Assembly (NCBI RefSeq): GCF_902833225.1
Contig: NZ_CADFEI010000005.1
Location: 372,001-436,000, forward strand
Direction of reading: 5' to 3'
Length of the DNA stretch: 64,000 nucleotides
Origin: Burkholderia sp. BCC1644
GTDB lineage: Bacteria > Pseudomonadota > Gammaproteobacteria > Burkholderiales > Burkholderiaceae
Below the pieces are notes generated by a model, which was not told where the DNA came from, searched no databases, and worked only from the letters and a program-made list of their open reading frames with translations. Of the stretch, positions 16,653 through 26,879 are shown piece after piece. The position numbers and the translations under genes are program-made. Every line of letters begins with the position of its first letter. The stretch's first letter is position 1.

Positions 16653-16784
16653 TTCCGCCCAAGCCGTAGGGAAGATTCACGCTCTAAGAAGTGCATCTCC
16701 ACCAGCGGCCCAGGTCGGTGTTGGAGCACATTACCGGTATTGTTTCGCGCTGTTGCTTACCTTTAACCATAAAAGGACGTGATC

Positions 16785-17048
16785 ATGAAGAAATCCCTCC
16801 TCGTAGCTTCCCTGTTGGCTGCTGTTGCACTGGCTGCTTGCAACAAGAGCGCTGATCAAGCTGCTTCGTCGGCTGCAAGCGACGCGGCTGCTGCTGCTTC
16901 GACGGCTGCTTCGGCAGTTGCTGGTGCAGCGAGCGACGCTGCTGCCGCTGCTTCGTCGGCAACGGCTGCTGCGAGCGACGCTGCTGCTGCAGTGGCGTCG
17001 GCTGCTTCGGCAGCGACGGCTGCTCCGGCTTCGGGCGCAAGCCAGTAA
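16785..17048 (+). CDS. Alanine-rich small lipoprotein
   Basis: 87 aa. ATG 16785 follows AAGGA. A lipoprotein signal (MKKSLLVASLLAAVALAAC) ends in a LAAC lipobox at Cys 19. The mature part is almost only Ala, Ser, Asp, Thr and Val in repeating blocks (ASDAAAAAS, ASDAAAAVAS), compatible with a long amphipathic helix as in Lpp-like proteins. It has its own promoter region and a strong terminator, so it is probably an abundant monocistronic envelope protein. Specific function unknown. Confidence 0.75.
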   Translation: MKKSLLVASLLAAVALAACNKSADQAASSAASDAAAAASTAASAVAGAASDAAAAASSATAAASDAAAAVASAASAATAAPASGASQ

Positions 17049-17064
17049 GCCTCAGCGTCAGCTG

Positions 17065-17095
17065 AAAAAAAACCGGCCCGAGGGCCGGTTTTTTT
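17065..17095 (+). terminator. Rho-independent terminator after the Ala-rich lipoprotein gene
   Basis: AACCGGCCC and GGGCCGGTT form a 9-bp stem with a tiny loop, flanked by A-run and T-run, so it could work in both directions. It lies 17-47 bases after the stop. Confidence 0.85.
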
Positions 17096-17161
17096 ACGTC
17101 TGCCGTTTCCGTACACATCGCCCGGCAGCCGCACCGGGCCGCCGTAGCGGCCCTGCCCTGC

Positions 17162-17938
17162 TCATCCGAGCATCAGCCAGTCGAAGCCCGCGTCCTGCGA
17201 GGCCACGATCACGTCCTCCCCATCCGTCCCCAGTACGCCGCCGAACGCCCGGCGGGCCAGTTCCGGCAGGTTGTTCTGCTGGCTCAGGTGCGCCGCGACC
17301 AGGTGCTGGAGGCGGCTGCGTTCGAGCGACGCGAGGATGTCGGCCGCCGCGTCGTTGCTCAGGTGCCCATGGTTGCCGCCGATCCGCGCCTTCAGCGACT
17401 GCGGATAGCGGCTCGCAGCCAGCATCGCGGTATCGTGGTTGGATTCGAGCACCAGCGCGTCACAGCCGCTCAGGACGGCCGTGATGTGCGGCGTGGCCAT
17501 CCCGACGTCCGTCAGCACGCCGAGCCGGCTGCAGCCGTCCATGAACACGAACTGGAGCGGTTCGCGCGCATCGTGGGGGACCGTATAGGGCATCACGGCC
17601 AGATCGCGTATCGCGGCCGTCTCGTCGCCCCACAGCACGTGGAGATCGACATCGGCCTCGTCCGCGCCGACCGCGCGCGCGGTGCCCCAGCTCATGTAGA
17701 GCGGCAGCGACGCACGGCGGGCGAGCGTCAGCGCGCTGCCGACGTGGTCGCTGTGTTCGTGGGTGATGAGGATCGCATCGAGATCATCGATGCCGAGATT
17801 CAGTCGGCCGAGCCGGCGCTCGACCTCCTTGGCGGAAAAGCCGCAGTCGAGCAGCACGCGGGTGGTCGTCGTGCCGCTCGAGGCCTCGACGACCAGCGCG
17901 TTGCCTTCGCTGCCGCTTCCGAGGCTGGCGAATCGCAC
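17162..17938 (-). CDS. MBL-fold metallo-hydrolase (YycJ/WalJ-like)
   Basis: 258 aa. The start MRFASLGSGSEGNALVVEA and the metal motif THEHSDHVG (residues about 60-68) with later VPHDA, LESNHD and NHGHLS motifs mark a metallo-beta-lactamase-fold hydrolase of the YycJ type, related to nucleases and phosphodiesterases. Substrate unknown. It is placed 4 bp after bamC on the same strand and is probably co-transcribed with it. Confidence 0.8.
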   Translation of the reverse strand: MRFASLGSGSEGNALVVEASSGTTTTRVLLDCGFSAKEVERRLGRLNLGIDDLDAILITHEHSDHVGSALTLARRASLPLYMSWGTARAVGADEADVDLHVLWGDETAAIRDLAVMPYTVPHDAREPLQFVFMDGCSRLGVLTDVGMATPHITAVLSGCDALVLESNHDTAMLAASRYPQSLKARIGGNHGHLSNDAAADILASLERSRLQHLVAAHLSQQNNLPELARRAFGGVLGTDGEDVIVASQDAGFDWLMLG

Positions 17939-17942
17939 GCGC

Positions 17943-19088
17943 TCAGTTCAGCTGCGCGTGCAGCAGCGAGATGATCCGCTGCGCGTCCGACGAGTTGTCG
18001 ACCTGGCCGTTTGCGCCGACCACCGCGACCTGCGTGCCGCCGGCGCCTTGCGCGCGCACGTTGACGAGGAATTCCTTGCCCGGCTTCGCCGCCGACGGGC
18101 CGCCGTAGAACAGCTTGCCGAACAGGCCGTCACGCTTGAGCTCTTCCATCGTATTCGCGTAGCGCACGGTATACATGCCCTTCTCGCGGTCGCGATTGTC
18201 GACCGTGAAGTTGGTGCGGTCGAGCGCCAGGCCCACGCGCAGCCACGCGCGATCGAACGACTCGGCCAGCTGCAGCGTCGCCGCGCCGCCGCTCGTGTCG
18301 CTGACCTGCGCCGGCGCCGTCGCGGGATGCGCGTCGGTCAGCAACTGCTTCGCCTGCGCGTCGGTCAGGCCGAACTTCTGCATCAGCTTCGACAGGAAGA
18401 CGGCTTCGAGCACCGGGTTGCGCGGACGTTCTTCCCAGCGCGACGACGTGCCGCCCTGCGGGCCGACCATCATTTCTTCCATCGCGCTGTGCGTGATCGA
18501 GATGTCGGTGTTGCCGTCCGACGTGCGGTTCACGAGCGTGCGGAAGCGGTCGCGCGTGCCCGAAGAGTAGGCGAAATCGATGACCTTGCCGATCGTGCGG
18601 CGGAACCAGTCGTCCGGAATGTTCGCGCGGTTTTCGGCCCAGTCGGTCGCCATGATGCCCGTCGACGGCGCATCGGTCTTCAGCGAGAAGCCGTTCTCCT
18701 GCCAGAACTCCTTCAGGATCGGCCACAGCTGCTCGGGCGTCCGGCCGTCGACGACGAGCCAGCGGCGATCGCCGTCGCGCTCGATATGCATGCCGAGCGG
18801 ATCCTGCGCGCTCGGGATGCCGTCGGTCGCGTTGCCGGCCTGCGTCGTGACCCGCGGCGGCAGCGTACCGAGCCCGGCGTTGCTCGGCGGCGCAACGAAC
18901 TGCTGCGTCGTCGGCACCGGCTTCAGGTCGCTCGGCACCGCGAGCGGCGGCGCCGAACCGGTGTTCTTGTAGTTGACCCGGTCGGGGGCCAGGTAGTCGT
19001 TCAGCGTATCGCAGCCAGCGAGCGCGCCCAGCGCCAGCGCCACCACCGACAGCTGGATGGCGCGAGAGGAAATGGCGAAACGTTTCAT
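17943..19088 (-). CDS. bamC: Outer membrane protein assembly lipoprotein BamC
   Basis: 381 aa. BamC is a lipoprotein partner of BamA in outer membrane protein folding. The signal peptide ends in a lipobox LAGC with Cys at 26, followed by DTLNDYLAPDRVNYKN, the conserved unstructured BamC segment that contacts BamD. Two helix-grip domains follow (RRWLVVDGRTPEQLWPIL, AWLRVGLALDR). Located downstream of dapA, as in E. coli (dapA-bamC). Confidence 0.9.
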   Translation of the reverse strand: MKRFAISSRAIQLSVVALALGALAGCDTLNDYLAPDRVNYKNTGSAPPLAVPSDLKPVPTTQQFVAPPSNAGLGTLPPRVTTQAGNATDGIPSAQDPLGMHIERDGDRRWLVVDGRTPEQLWPILKEFWQENGFSLKTDAPSTGIMATDWAENRANIPDDWFRRTIGKVIDFAYSSGTRDRFRTLVNRTSDGNTDISITHSAMEEMMVGPQGGTSSRWEERPRNPVLEAVFLSKLMQKFGLTDAQAKQLLTDAHPATAPAQVSDTSGGAATLQLAESFDRAWLRVGLALDRTNFTVDNRDREKGMYTVRYANTMEELKRDGLFGKLFYGGPSAAKPGKEFLVNVRAQGAGGTQVAVVGANGQVDNSSDAQRIISLLHAQLN

Positions 19089-19199
19089 GAAATCCTTCGT
19101 CTTGCTAGAACGCTCGTCAGGAGCGGCGCCGGACGGAGCCGGCCGGTGCGGGTTGATCAGGGGTCGAGCCGGCGACCGCAGGACGCGGCCGCCTCGGCA

Positions 19200-20102
<903 letters not shown>

Positions 20103-20148
20103 GAAACGCGATTGAATGTGTACCGGTAAACGTTGAGATTGTAGCGGA

Positions 20149-20751
20149 TTAGCCGGGCAGTTCGTAACGTGGAATTCCCGCCCCCGCCTTCGGGGTCGCG
20201 CCCTCGCGCACCGCGCAGAGACGCTGGACGAACGCCTCGCGCGGCGCGGCGACAAAACCGTCCTCGTACGCAACCACCCGCAGGCGGCCGTGCACGGCGT
20301 CCAGCAGCTCGCCCGGGGCGAGCAGGAACGCGGGGTTGGACGGTTTTCCGACCGTTTCGTTTCCTTGCGCGAAGGTTTCGTAGATCAGCACGCCGCCCGG
20401 CGCCACTGCATCGAGCAGATGGGGCCAGAGCGGACGATGCAGGTAGTTCGTGACGATCACGGCCGCAAACCGCTCGCCGGCCGGCAGCGGCCACGGCGCG
20501 CCTTCGAGATCGGCCGCGCGGGCCTCGACGCCGGGAATCGCGCGCAACGCGGCCAGCGCGACCGGATCGCGGTCGAGCGCGACGACCGGATGCCCATGCG
20601 ACGCGAACCAGCGCGCATGGCGGCCGCCGCCCGCGGCGACATCGAGCACAGCGCCGCCGGCCGGCGCGAGCCGCGACCATTGCGCGACCCAGCGCGACGG
20701 CTCGGCCTGGGCGACGTGGCCGCCCGCGGCGGCGATGACGGATTCGCTCAT
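20149..20751 (-). CDS. Class I SAM-dependent methyltransferase
   Basis: 200 aa. The AdoMet motif I is clear ([17 protein letters not shown]), followed by [14 protein letters not shown], an acidic motif II, and [16 protein letters not shown], which resembles the TehB-like group. The substrate is not evident. ATG 20751 is 9 bp from the end of trpS, and dapA follows, so all are in one leftward run. Confidence 0.75.
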   Translation of the reverse strand: MSESVIAAAGGHVAQAEPSRWVAQWSRLAPAGGAVLDVAAGGGRHARWFASHGHPVVALDRDPVALAALRAIPGVEARAADLEGAPWPLPAGERFAAVIVTNYLHRPLWPHLLDAVAPGGVLIYETFAQGNETVGKPSNPAFLLAPGELLDAVHGRLRVVAYEDGFVAAPREAFVQRLCAVREGATPKAGAGIPRYELPG

Positions 20752-20759
20752 GCGCCGGA

Positions 20760-21962
20760 TCAGTTGTACGACAGGCCCATCGCGTCGCGCACGTCGCGCA
20801 TCGTTTCCGTCGCGTACTTGCGCGCCTTGTCGCAACCGTCCGCGACGATCGCGCGCAGCAGCGACGGATCGTCCATGTACTTCTGCGCGCGCTCGAGCAT
20901 CGGCTGCTGTTCGCGCAGGATGCCTTCGACGACCGGCTGCTTGCAGTCGAGGCAACCGATGCCCGCCGAGCGGCAGCCCTTCTGCACCCACTCGTGCGTC
21001 GCTTCGTCCGTATAGACCTGGTGCAGCTGCCACACCGGGCACTTGTCCGGATCGCCCGGATCGGTGCGGCGCACGCGCGCGGGATCGGTCGGCATCGTGC
21101 GGACCTTCTTCGTGATCGTCTCGGCGTCTTCGCGCAGGCCGATCGTGTTGCCGTACGACTTGGACATCTTCTGCCCGTCGAGGCCCGGCATCCGCGATGC
21201 TTCGGTCAGCAGCGCCTGCGGCTCGACCAGGATGATCTTGCGCGCGCCTTCGAGATAGCCGAACAGGCGCTCGCGGTCGCTCATCGACAGGCTCTGCGAT
21301 TCCTGCAGCATCGCGCGCGCCTGTTCGAGCGCCTCGTCGTCGCCCTCCTGCTGATACGCATTGCGCAGCTCGTGATAGAGCTTCGCACGCTTGCCGCCGA
21401 GCTTCTTCGCGGCTTCGAGCGCCTTCTCCTCGAAGCCGGGCTCACGGCCGTACAGGTAGTTGAAGCGGCGCGCGATTTCGCGCGTCATCTCGACGTGCGG
21501 CACCTGATCCTCGCCGACCGGCACGAGCGAACCGCGATACAGCAGGATGTCAGCCGCCATCAGCACCGGGTAGCCAAGGAAACCGTAGGTGGACAGATCC
21601 TTGTCCTTCAGCTTCTCCATCTGCTCCTTGTAGGTCGGCACGCGTTCGAGCCAGCCGAGCGGCGTGCTCATGCCGAGCAGCAGCGCGAGTTCGGCATGCT
21701 CGGGCACCTTGCTCTGGATGAACAGCGTCGCCTGCGCCGGATCGATGCCGGACGCGAGCCAGTCGATCAGCACGTCCCACACGTTCTTCTCGATGACCTC
21801 GGGAGTCTCGTAGTGCGTCGTCAGCGCATGCCAGTCGACGACGCAGAAGAAGCACGGGTACTCGGACTGCAGCTTCACCCAGTTTTTCAGCACGCCGTGG
21901 TAATGACCGAGGTGCAGCGACCCGGTGGGTCGCATGCCGGAGAAAATACGTTCTGGGAACAT
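20760..21962 (-). CDS. trpS: Tryptophan--tRNA ligase with cysteine cluster
   Basis: 400 aa, longer than E. coli TrpRS (334). Class I signatures are SLHLGHYHG (HIGH) and GQKMSKSYGN (KMSKS). An internal insertion of about 60 residues (GYLEGARK region) precedes KMSKS. Near the C-terminal third the pattern C-x21-C-x6-C-x2-C (DKCPVW ... KGCRSAGIGCLDC) closely matches the [4Fe-4S]-binding motif known from Thermotoga TrpRS, so an iron-sulfur cluster is likely. ATG 21962 precedes MFPERIFSGMRPTG. Confidence 0.93.
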   Translation of the reverse strand: MFPERIFSGMRPTGSLHLGHYHGVLKNWVKLQSEYPCFFCVVDWHALTTHYETPEVIEKNVWDVLIDWLASGIDPAQATLFIQSKVPEHAELALLLGMSTPLGWLERVPTYKEQMEKLKDKDLSTYGFLGYPVLMAADILLYRGSLVPVGEDQVPHVEMTREIARRFNYLYGREPGFEEKALEAAKKLGGKRAKLYHELRNAYQQEGDDEALEQARAMLQESQSLSMSDRERLFGYLEGARKIILVEPQALLTEASRMPGLDGQKMSKSYGNTIGLREDAETITKKVRTMPTDPARVRRTDPGDPDKCPVWQLHQVYTDEATHEWVQKGCRSAGIGCLDCKQPVVEGILREQQPMLERAQKYMDDPSLLRAIVADGCDKARKYATETMRDVRDAMGLSYN

Positions 21963-21970
21963 GATTGTCG

Positions 21971-22633
21971 TTAGAGGAGCGAGGCGAATGGGGACAGGAT
22001 GGCGCTCAGGACGGCGTAGCCGACGTTGACGAGCGGGCGCAGCCAGAAGTTCGTCAGCACGCCCGTCGCGACCAGCGCGAGGACGATGATGAAACCGTAC
22101 GGCTCGATGCGCGACAGCGCGATCGATTGCTTCGGCGGCAGCAGCGCCGCCAGGATGCGGCCGCCGTCGAGCGGCGGCAGCGGAAACAGGTTCAGCACGC
22201 CGAGCACGAGGTTCGCGCTGACGCCGGCAAACGCCATCCGCGTGAAGAACGGCTCGTCGATGCCGACGGCGGGCAGCACGAGGGTCAGCAGGCCCCAGAC
22301 CAGCGCCTGCACGAAGTTGCAGGCCGGGCCCGCGAGCGACACCCACAGGCTGCCCCAGCGCGGGTTGCGCAGGTTGCCGAATGAAACCGGCACCGGCTTC
22401 GCATAGCCGAACAGGAACGCGCCGCCCGTCAGGAAGTACATCACGAGCGGGATCGCGATCGTGCCGAGCGGATCGATGTGGCGCATCGGGTTGAACGACA
22501 CGCGCCCCATCACGTAGGCGGTGTTGTCGCCGAGCAGGCGGGCGGCATAGCCGTGCGCGGCCTCGTGCAGCGTGATCGCGAAGATCACGGGCAGCGCGTA
22601 GACGGCGATGGTCTGTATCAGGGAAGCATCCAT
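21971..22633 (-). CDS. Site-2 protease family (M50) membrane metalloprotease
   Basis: 220 aa with about five hydrophobic segments. The zinc motif HEAAH is in the first helix (ITLHEAAHGYAARLL) and the second metal motif in NLFPLPPLDGGRI. These short M50B proteins lack a PDZ domain; substrate unknown. It ends 8 bp before trpS and is in the same leftward run. Confidence 0.85.
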   Translation of the reverse strand: MDASLIQTIAVYALPVIFAITLHEAAHGYAARLLGDNTAYVMGRVSFNPMRHIDPLGTIAIPLVMYFLTGGAFLFGYAKPVPVSFGNLRNPRWGSLWVSLAGPACNFVQALVWGLLTLVLPAVGIDEPFFTRMAFAGVSANLVLGVLNLFPLPPLDGGRILAALLPPKQSIALSRIEPYGFIIVLALVATGVLTNFWLRPLVNVGYAVLSAILSPFASLL

Positions 22634-22680
22634 ATCGCGTTATTGTAACAAGCGCACTCGCGCAAAATTGAACGGCCCGC

Positions 22681-23313
22681 TCATGCGGCCGAGAGGCCGA
22701 ACGGTTCCAGCGCGCCGCGCCCCGCGCGCACGAGTTCCGGCTCGTCGCCGGTCAGGTCGATCACCGTCGACGGTTCGCGCGGGCACGCGCCGCCGTCGAT
22801 CACGAGGTCGACCTGCTTCTCGAGCCGCGTGCGGATTTCTTCAGGATCGTTGAGCGGCTCGTCGTCCGGCGGCAGGATCAGCGTCGTGCCGAGCAGCGGC
22901 TGGCCGAGCGATTCCAGCAGCGCGAGCGTGATCGCGTGGTCGGGCACGCGCAGCCCGATCGTCTTGCGCGACGGGTGCGACAGCCGGCGCGGCACTTCCT
23001 TCGTCGCCTGCAGGATGAACACGTAGGGGCCCGGCGTCACCGACTTGATCTGCCGGTACTGGCGGTTGTCGACCATCGCGAAGTTCGCGAGCTCCGACAG
23101 GTCGCGCACGAGCAGCGACAGGTGCTGCTTCTCGTCGAGGCCGCGAATCCGGCGCACGCGTTCGACCGCGTCCTTGTCGTCGAGATGGCATGCGAGCGCA
23201 TAGCTCGAATCGGTCGGCATCGCGATCACGCCGCCCTTGCTGATGATGTCCACGGCCTGCTTGATCAGGCGCGGCTGCGGATTATCCGGATGAATCCTGA
23301 AGAACTGGGACAT
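22681..23313 (-). CDS. YrdC/Sua5/YciO family protein
   Basis: 210 aa. KGGVIAMPTDSSYALACHLDD, KQHLSLLVRDLSELANF and the basic KTIGLRVPDH are hallmarks of the YrdC/Sua5/YciO superfamily, which includes threonylcarbamoyl-AMP synthase for tRNA t6A. The length and TDSSYAL variant fit the YciO branch, whose role is less certain, so a tRNA-modification role is not asserted. Same run as the site-2 protease and PHP phosphatase. Confidence 0.8.
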   Translation of the reverse strand: MSQFFRIHPDNPQPRLIKQAVDIISKGGVIAMPTDSSYALACHLDDKDAVERVRRIRGLDEKQHLSLLVRDLSELANFAMVDNRQYRQIKSVTPGPYVFILQATKEVPRRLSHPSRKTIGLRVPDHAITLALLESLGQPLLGTTLILPPDDEPLNDPEEIRTRLEKQVDLVIDGGACPREPSTVIDLTGDEPELVRAGRGALEPFGLSAA

Positions 23314-23383
23314 GGGGGTACGTAAAGGGGGAAGAATCGGCAACGCACGGGCGGCGGCAAGGGCAGCGATCAGCCGCCCTGCG

Positions 23384-24214
23384 TCAGAGCCAGCGCTCCC
23401 AGACCGGTGTGAGGTCGGACGGCAACGGCGGCAGGCTGCCGAGCTCGATGCGGCCCTCGCCCGGCGCGTGGAAATCCGAGCCGCGCGACACTTCGAAGCC
23501 GAAGCGGCGCGCAACCTCCGCGTATTCGCGGTACTGGTCGGGCGTATGACTGCCCGTGATGACTTCGATCGCGCGGCCGCCCAGATCGATGAATTCGCCG
23601 AAGAATGCGTCGAATTCGACGGGCGTGTAGCGGTAGCGGCCCGGATGCGCGACCACGGCTTGGCCGCCCGCCGCGCGGATCCAGCCGACCGCGTCGGACA
23701 ACGATGCCCAGCGATGCGGGACGAAGCCGGGCTTGCCGTCGCCGAGCAGCCGGTCGAACACGTCGGACGTCGATTCGGCGTGGCCGTTCTCGACGAGAAA
23801 GCGCGCGAAGTGCGTGCGCGAGATCAGGTCGGGATTCGAGACGTACTTCAGCGCGCCTTCGTACGCGTCGGGAATGCCGAGCGTCGCCAGCTGCTCGCCG
23901 ATCGCCAGCGCGCGCGCCGCGCGGCCGTGGCGCGTGCGATACAGGCCGTCGACCAGCGCCGGGTTCGCGGGATCGATGTTCAGGCCGACGATGTGCACGG
24001 TGCGCGCCGCCCACGTGACCGAAATCTCGACGCCGCTCAGGTAACGCATGCCGAGCGCTTCCGCCTCGCTGCGTGCCGCTGCCTGGCCGCCGATTTCATC
24101 GTGGTCGGTCAGCGCCCACAGGGTCACGCCGCCCGCATGCGCGCGGCGCGCGACGTCGGCAGGCGACAGCAACCCGTCGGAAACATTGGAATGGCAGTGG
24201 AGATCGGCGTTCAT
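23384..24214 (-). CDS. PHP-domain phosphatase (RNase AM / 3',5'-nucleoside bisphosphatase type)
   Basis: 276 aa from MNADLHCHSN (an in-frame ATG at 24223 is possible). The PHP metal-binding motifs are DLHCHS at the start, ALTDHDE near residue 40, NGHAESTSDVF, VVAHPGRY and SRGSDFHAPGE. The E. coli counterpart (YciV/TrpH) trims RNA 5' ends and dephosphorylates nucleoside bisphosphates. In Burkholderia and E. coli it clusters with yciO-type genes, as here. Confidence 0.82.
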   Translation of the reverse strand: MNADLHCHSNVSDGLLSPADVARRAHAGGVTLWALTDHDEIGGQAAARSEAEALGMRYLSGVEISVTWAARTVHIVGLNIDPANPALVDGLYRTRHGRAARALAIGEQLATLGIPDAYEGALKYVSNPDLISRTHFARFLVENGHAESTSDVFDRLLGDGKPGFVPHRWASLSDAVGWIRAAGGQAVVAHPGRYRYTPVEFDAFFGEFIDLGGRAIEVITGSHTPDQYREYAEVARRFGFEVSRGSDFHAPGEGRIELGSLPPLPSDLTPVWERWL

Positions 24215-24296
24215 TGTCGGCATGGCAGGTAAGGCTTCATTCTACTGCAACGCGGCAATTGCGCCGCCCGCCTGCCCTGCCGACGGCGTCGCGCGC

Positions 24297-25187
24297 CTAC
24301 GCGCAGAACGCCTCGATCAGCGCCGCGATCTGCTCGGGCTGGTCGTGGTGCACCATGTGGCCGGCGTCCTCGACGAGCTTTTCGCGCCAGTCAGGGAACG
24401 CGTCGAAACGCGCCTTGAATTCGGGCAGCGGGATGTCGCCGGCGATATGCGCGAGCGTCGGCGAATTGACGGCTTCGACGTGCAGCACCTTCGCCCGCAC
24501 CTGCTTCCAGGTAGCCATCACTTCATCGAGCCGGTACAGCAGCGGGCCCGGCATCTTGTGCGCCGGATCGGCCAGCAGGTGGTAAAGACCGTCGTCGCCG
24601 CGCTTCGACCAGTGCTCCGCGAGGAACGCGGCACGGCGCGGGGCGAGCCGCGGATTGGTCTTGATCAGGCGCGCCGCCACGTCGTCGAGGGACGCGTACG
24701 GTCGCAACGCCGGCGGCTCGCGCAGTTCGTCCAGCCAGCCGCGCAGCCGGCGCGGCGCCTGTTCGGCCCGGGCAGGCGCGAGCCCGAAGCCTTCGAGGTC
24801 GACCACGCGGCGCACGCGTTCCGGCCGGGCGCCGGCGTACAGGCACACGACGTTCGCGCCCATGCTGTGCCCGACCAGGTTGACTTCGCCGGCCGGCGCA
24901 TAGTGGTCGACCAGCGCATCGAGATCACCCAGGTATTCGTGGAACCAGTAGTGGCCGCCGCCCTGCCGGGCGACCGGCCAGTCGGACAGCCCGAAGCCGC
25001 GCGCATCGGGCGCGATCACCTGCCAGTCGCCCGCAAGCGCGTCGACGACGAACTGGAACGACGCCGCGACGTCCATCCAGCCATGCAGCATGAACAGCAT
25101 CGGCGCATCGGGCCGGCCCCAGCGCCGCACATGCAGCTGGACGCCGCGCACCGTGACGAAATCGGAAACAGAACTCGAGGCACTCAT
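24297..25187 (-). CDS. Alpha/beta hydrolase
   Basis: 296 aa. FMLHGWMDVAASFQFVVDAL (oxyanion hole), the nucleophile elbow GHSMGAN with Ser near 113, DLEGFGL, and a C-terminal DAGHMVHHDQPEQIA with the catalytic His are all visible. Substrate unknown. ATG 25187 (MSASSSVSDFVTVRGVQLHV) is used. Confidence 0.8.
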   Translation of the reverse strand: MSASSSVSDFVTVRGVQLHVRRWGRPDAPMLFMLHGWMDVAASFQFVVDALAGDWQVIAPDARGFGLSDWPVARQGGGHYWFHEYLGDLDALVDHYAPAGEVNLVGHSMGANVVCLYAGARPERVRRVVDLEGFGLAPARAEQAPRRLRGWLDELREPPALRPYASLDDVAARLIKTNPRLAPRRAAFLAEHWSKRGDDGLYHLLADPAHKMPGPLLYRLDEVMATWKQVRAKVLHVEAVNSPTLAHIAGDIPLPEFKARFDAFPDWREKLVEDAGHMVHHDQPEQIAALIEAFCA

Positions 25188-25328
25188 TGCAGCCGCCAAA
25201 AAAAGAATGGTCGTTCGATTATAGCGGCGACGCCTGCGTTCCGGCGGCCGGCAATCGAGGCCACGCTCTAGCAGTGGTGACATTCGGACGGCCGCCGGGA
25301 AGCACCGTCGGCCGGGCGCGCGGGCCGG

Positions 25329-26186
25329 CTAACGTGCCGCGTTTCCGTCCGCGGCGTCCTGCGCGGCCAGTTCGTCGAGTTCGGCCTGCTCGAAGCCGGC
25401 ATCGCGGCGCGCATCGAAATTGAACGGGCCGCGCAGCCGCGGCGCATGGTATTGCTCGGCCAGCTGCCGGTAGGTCGGCACCGGATCGCGGCCGGCTGCG
25501 TCGCACAGATGCCGGAACCAGCGGTTGCCGATCGCGACATGGCCGATCTCGTCGCGCAGGATCACGTCGAGGATCGCGGCCGACGCGTCGTCGCCCGCCT
25601 GGACGAGCCGCGCGCGGATCGGCGGCGATGCGTCGAGCCCGCGCGCCTCGAGCGTGCGCGGCACGAGCGCCATGCGTGCCAGCACGTCACCCTTGGTCCG
25701 TTCGCACATCTCCCACAGTCCGTTGTGCGCGGGAAAATCGCCGTACGCATGCCCGAATGCCGCCAGCCGGTCGGACAGCAGCGTGAAGTGATAGGCCTCC
25801 TCGGCCGCGACCTTCAGCCAGTCCGCATAGAACGCGTCCGGCTGGCCCGCGAAGCGCCAGACCGCGTCGAGCGCCAGGTTGATCGCGTTGAATTCGATAT
25901 GGGCGAGCGCGTGCAACAGCACCGCGCGTCCCGCGGGCGAACGCATGCTGCGCCGTTCGAGCTGGCGCGGCTCGACGAGCGGCGGACGGGCAGGACGGCC
26001 GGGCAGGCAGGCCGGTTCAGGCAGCGCGAGCGACGGCGCGATCGCGGCCTGCCCGGCCCGCAGCGCATCGTGCAGCGCGCGCACCCGTGCGGCCTTCGCC
26101 GCCGGTTCGGACAGGCACAGCGCGTCGAGCGCCACGCGGCGCACGCAGGCCGGCGTAGCGCCGGAAGACGAAGACTCCATGCTCAT
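25329..26186 (-). CDS. DUF455 ferritin-like domain protein
   Basis: 285 aa from ATG 26186 (a second ATG two codons later is equally possible). Metal-binding residues of the ferritin-like fold are suggested by HIEFNAINLALDAVWRF, KVAAEEAYHF and RDEIGHVAIG, as in the DUF455 group to which HI0077 belongs. RGPFNFDARRDAGF near the end is also typical. Its biological role is not known to me. It is divergent from the gamma-carbonic-anhydrase-like gene across 143 bp. Confidence 0.78.
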   Translation of the reverse strand: MSMESSSSGATPACVRRVALDALCLSEPAAKAARVRALHDALRAGQAAIAPSLALPEPACLPGRPARPPLVEPRQLERRSMRSPAGRAVLLHALAHIEFNAINLALDAVWRFAGQPDAFYADWLKVAAEEAYHFTLLSDRLAAFGHAYGDFPAHNGLWEMCERTKGDVLARMALVPRTLEARGLDASPPIRARLVQAGDDASAAILDVILRDEIGHVAIGNRWFRHLCDAAGRDPVPTYRQLAEQYHAPRLRGPFNFDARRDAGFEQAELDELAAQDAADGNAAR

Positions 26187-26329
26187 AAACGGGGACACCT
26201 TGCGTACGCATCGCGGGAGCATATGCACGCGACGGTTTACAATATGCGTTTGTTCCACGGCGCCATGCGCCGGGCAAACCGGACGCGCCATTCTACCGGC
26301 GCCCATCATCGAAGAGACAAGGAGACTCC

Positions 26330-26854
26330 GTGACGATCTACAAACTGGGCGAGACGGCCCCGACGATCCACGAAAGCGTATTCGTCGCCGACACGGCGGC
26401 CATCATCGGCAAGGTCGTGCTCGAGGAGAACGCGAGCGTGTGGTTCGGCGCGACGATTCGCGGCGACAACGAAACCATTGCCGTCGGCGCCGGCAGCAAC
26501 GTCCAGGAAGGCGCGGTCCTGCACACGGACCCGGGCTTTCCGCTGACGATTGCCGAAAACGTGACGATCGGGCATCAGGCGATGCTGCACGGCTGCACGA
26601 TCGGCGAAGGTTCGCTGATCGGGATTCAGGCGGTGGTCTTGAATGGTGCGGTCATCGGCCGCAACTGTCTGGTTGGCGCCGGCGCGGTCGTGACGGAAGG
26701 CAAGACGTTCCCGGACAACTCGCTGATTCTCGGCGCACCGGCAAAAGTCGTGCGCGAGCTGTCGGCGGAAGACATCGCGCGGCTGCGCGCAAACGCGAAG
26801 ACGTATGTCGAGCGGCGCGCGCATTTCAAGGAGCAACTCGTGCGGATCGGGTGA
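26330..26854 (+). CDS. Gamma-carbonic anhydrase-like (YrdA/PaaY) hexapeptide protein
   Basis: 174 aa with a GTG start at 26330 preceded by AGGAGA. Left-handed beta-helix hexapeptide repeats run through most of the protein (IIGKVVLEENASVWFGATI, VQEGAVLHTDPG). The metal-binding His set is present: HTDPGF, IGHQAMLHG. It is trimeric by family. Whether it hydrates CO2 is unclear, as many relatives do not. It ends 25 bp before hslO. Confidence 0.82.
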   Translation: MTIYKLGETAPTIHESVFVADTAAIIGKVVLEENASVWFGATIRGDNETIAVGAGSNVQEGAVLHTDPGFPLTIAENVTIGHQAMLHGCTIGEGSLIGIQAVVLNGAVIGRNCLVGAGAVVTEGKTFPDNSLILGAPAKVVRELSAEDIARLRANAKTYVERRAHFKEQLVRIG

Positions 26855-26879
26855 TTCGCACGGATTTCAAGGAAGAAGA

